A DNA stretch of 23,265 bases from Lepidodermella squamata (taxonomy: Eukaryota > Gastrotricha): positions 1 through 23,265 of the forward strand of contig JBLDXI010000137.1 in assembly GCA_047495785.1 (NCBI GenBank), read 5' to 3'. Each line of letters starts with the position of its first letter. Positions within the stretch are counted from its first letter, which is position 1. Of this stretch, positions 21,628 through 23,265 are shown piece after piece. Both the position numbers and the translations under genes were made by a program. The notes under the pieces were generated by a model, which had not been told where the DNA came from, made no database searches, and saw only the letters and a program-made list of their open reading frames with translations.

Positions 21628-23136
21628 ATGAGTATTCAAGCGAAACGCAAAAGATATCCCGGCGACACACCAAACTCTGACTTCACTGCCGCCACGCCTT
21701 TCGATGAAGGTCGCATGGTCGACGTCAGATACACAGGTGACATGACACCTGATGGTCTCGCAATGGCCGATGATCGGTATCAAGCAGTCGGCCTAAGATT
21801 TCCATATTCCCCTTGCCATTCGTCGGCATCCAGCGATTCTGGTAGCAATGCACCATCTGATGATGAGGATGAGCGAATCAATTTGGCAGACTTTGACGAG
21901 CACGAAGCCGAAGTAAAAAGGCATGAATATGCCGATGATATGTTTGAATTGGAGCAGCACTTTGCGTCTGCGAGAGACATGTAAGTTTTATTCTCTGTTT
22001 TTGCTATGAATTACTTTTCCTTTTAACAGTTTAATGACCGAGAAACTTGGGGCTCTCGATGACAATTTACTGGCTTTGAATGAAGATCGCTTACCTGAAT
22101 ATGTTCAAGCATTTGAAAGGTACGATAAAGAGATGAGTAATCAAATAGAAAATGTCGAAGTATGGAGGGAGCTGCATCTTCATAATCTCAAATGGAACCT
22201 CGAGTGTGATAAAACGGTGGTGGACTTGACTCTTGCAGTGAGTAAAGCTGGTTATCACAAATGCATTTATTATCATTTGTATTTCATTTTCTTAGGAGGA
22301 GAGGGATATGTTGTTGTGTTCTATGCGAGATGAGTTGAATGCCAAAATCGCCAGTATTCAATCAGAGCGGGACGTGCTGAAAGCTAAACGAGCAAAACTG
22401 TGCGATCCCACGATCGGTGACTTAGTCCGTGCAACAATAGAAGCTCAGACGTTAATGGAGGGCAAGAAAATAAGCGGACTCCTTAAACGAGCTAAAACAG
22501 CAAGCGACAAGGTTGCTGAGCTGAAGACAGTTACCGTTGTTAAACAGGTGAAGCGCCGTGCCAAGTCGCCTCAAGCGGAAGAGTTGATTAATGCATCATC
22601 GCCTATGCGGCATCGGTTGCGGCAGACAATTACTGCTAAAGACGACAGTTCGCATTCCACCGGATTGAAAAAACCAACTGTTGTCTCAGGACCATACATA
22701 GTCTATTTGCTTCGTGACCAAGATATCATGGATGACTGGGTGGAGATAGCTCATGCCCTGCGGCAGTCAGATCAAAAACACGGTGCTCCTGTAGTCAATG
22801 GACATGGCGTGAACCAAAGCATCTCTCATTCTTCCTCGAAAAAAGTCCGCGTGTCTTCTGATGGCAAACTTTTTTACGACTCTCAGTGCTTCAGTATCGG
22901 GGACGATATAGGCAAGTTCAAATCGATAATTTGAATTTATTGAATTATCTTTAACCTAATTTTCAGCTGTCACTCGTCCAAATTCCAAGTCAGTGGAACA
23001 TTCTCAATTATGGAAAATTGCCGGGGGCGAGATCGTGCTACGAAATCTTGATACTGCTCAACAGAGTAAAATACCCATTTCGGCGCTTCAAACAGGTCGA
23101 TGGCTTCTAAAGCGAATCGATTCTTCGAATTCATAG
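21628..23136 (+). CDS. BRMS1-like / Sds3 family protein, intact version
   Basis: Predicted SIN3-HDAC corepressor subunit. Exons are 21628-21980, 22030-22237, 22296-22911 and 22967-23136 (stop TAG 23134-23136), giving 448 residues. Introns are 49, 58 and 55 bp. The first two are GT-AG and the last is GC-AG. With that splice the C-terminus reads AVTRPNSKSVEHSQLWKIAGGEIVLRNLDTAQQSKIPISALQTGRWLLKR, matching the family pattern A-V-x-x-x...I-S-x-L-Q-x-G-K-Y. The alternative GT two bases downstream gives an unrelated tail and an early stop. The Sds3 helical region spans roughly 100-235, and SGPYIVYLLRDQDIMDDW starts at 318. Residues 240-245 are LMEGKK, the uncorrupted sequence. It is longer than human BRMS1/BRMS1L because of the N-terminus and a Lys/Arg-rich linker (KQVKRRAKSPQ). 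Confidence 0.9.
22912..22966 (+). other. GC-AG intron in the BRMS1-like gene
   Basis: The junction ATAG|GCAAGT is a good GC-type donor, and the acceptor is TTTTCAG. Splicing in phase 1 restores the conserved BRMS1 C-terminus. The mirror copy is at 6849-6903 on the minus strand with the same dinucleotides. Confidence 0.8.
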
Positions 23137-23265
23137 CCCCGTATATCTAGTAAATAATTGTTTTGCTGTTGGCAAAGGAAATGAAGCGGCACATGCGGTC
23201 TTTCAAATTACAAATTTCTCTCCTTGGTTTGTATTATTACTGCGGCGCAGAATGTCATCATGAGT
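23137..23265. other. Downstream end of the window
   Basis: Short 3' flank of the BRMS1-like gene, identical in reverse complement to 6550-6678. No polyadenylation hexamer AATAAA is visible. It ends inside the inverted-repeat arm. Confidence 0.4.

Larger units (their letters stand above)
15505..23265 (-). repeat. Right arm of the 7.76-kb inverted repeat
   Basis: Reverse complement of 6550-14310, running to the last base of the window. It carries the same gene models on opposite strands. At 22452-22468 it has the coding version of the block that is barcode in the left arm. At 16118 it differs by one base from its partner 13697. The sequence continues past the mirror of the barcode (22468) to 23265, so the molecule giving this arm ran at least that far. 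Confidence 0.97.

Noticed and set aside
6550-23265. Giant mobile element with long terminal inverted repeats (Maverick-like or foldback element)
   Set aside because: The arms carry ordinary host genes with introns. The loop holds only a host exon, and there is no transposase, integrase, polymerase or visible target-site duplication.
1-23265. tRNA, rRNA or CRISPR features
   Set aside because: No cloverleaf-type A/B box pair, rRNA segment or regularly spaced direct repeats were seen on reading both strands.

Overview
The window is nuclear DNA from a small, compact-genome invertebrate animal. Genes have short introns (about 50 to 240 bp, mostly 50 to 60) ending in TTTTAG or TTTCAG, and they encode conserved metazoan proteins. 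Nematode-like or another small ecdysozoan fits, but I cannot fix the phylum from sequence alone.

Layout. 1-1672: mostly unassigned, with a possible minus-strand GINS3/PSF3-like fragment at 342-701. 1673-3475 (+): complete three-exon SNW1/SKIP gene (splicing and transcription coregulator). 4241-5920 (-): complete two-exon UDP-glucose 6-dehydrogenase, convergent with SNW1. 6679-8187 (-): four-exon BRMS1-like (Sds3 family, SIN3-HDAC complex) gene. 9289-15504 (+): an 11-exon gene for a large protein with ASH-type repeats, best read as the centrosome scaffold Cep192/SPD-2. It is head-to-head with the BRMS1-like gene across 1.1 kb.

From 15505 to the end, the sequence is the reverse complement of 6550-14310. 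Every mirrored coordinate pair sums to 29815, so there are no net length differences over 7,761 bp. The two arms flank a 1,194-bp single-copy spacer (14311-15504) holding Cep192 exon 11. The second BRMS1-like gene (21628-23136, +) and second Cep192 copy (15625-20526, -) are therefore mirror copies. The Cep192 mirror copy lacks exon 11, and the left copy never reaches a stop.

The main finding is that the palindrome looks technical rather than biological. The arms differ at only two places I could find. One is a single base (13697/16118). The other is a 17-bp block at 7347-7363 whose first 16 bases equal, from memory, the PacBio multiplexing barcode bc1003, followed by a T as expected from T-overhang ligation. 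The simplest model is that an untrimmed read starts at 7347, runs rightward, folds back at 15504/15505 through a 14-of-15-base short homology, and returns past its own mirror start. The assembler then spliced this read onto normal sequence. A one-base excess in a GGGG run inside the spacer (14688-14691) fits unpolished single-read sequence. On this view the true locus is single-copy, the right arm carries the correct BRMS1-like coding sequence, and the 3' end of Cep192 is missing from the window.
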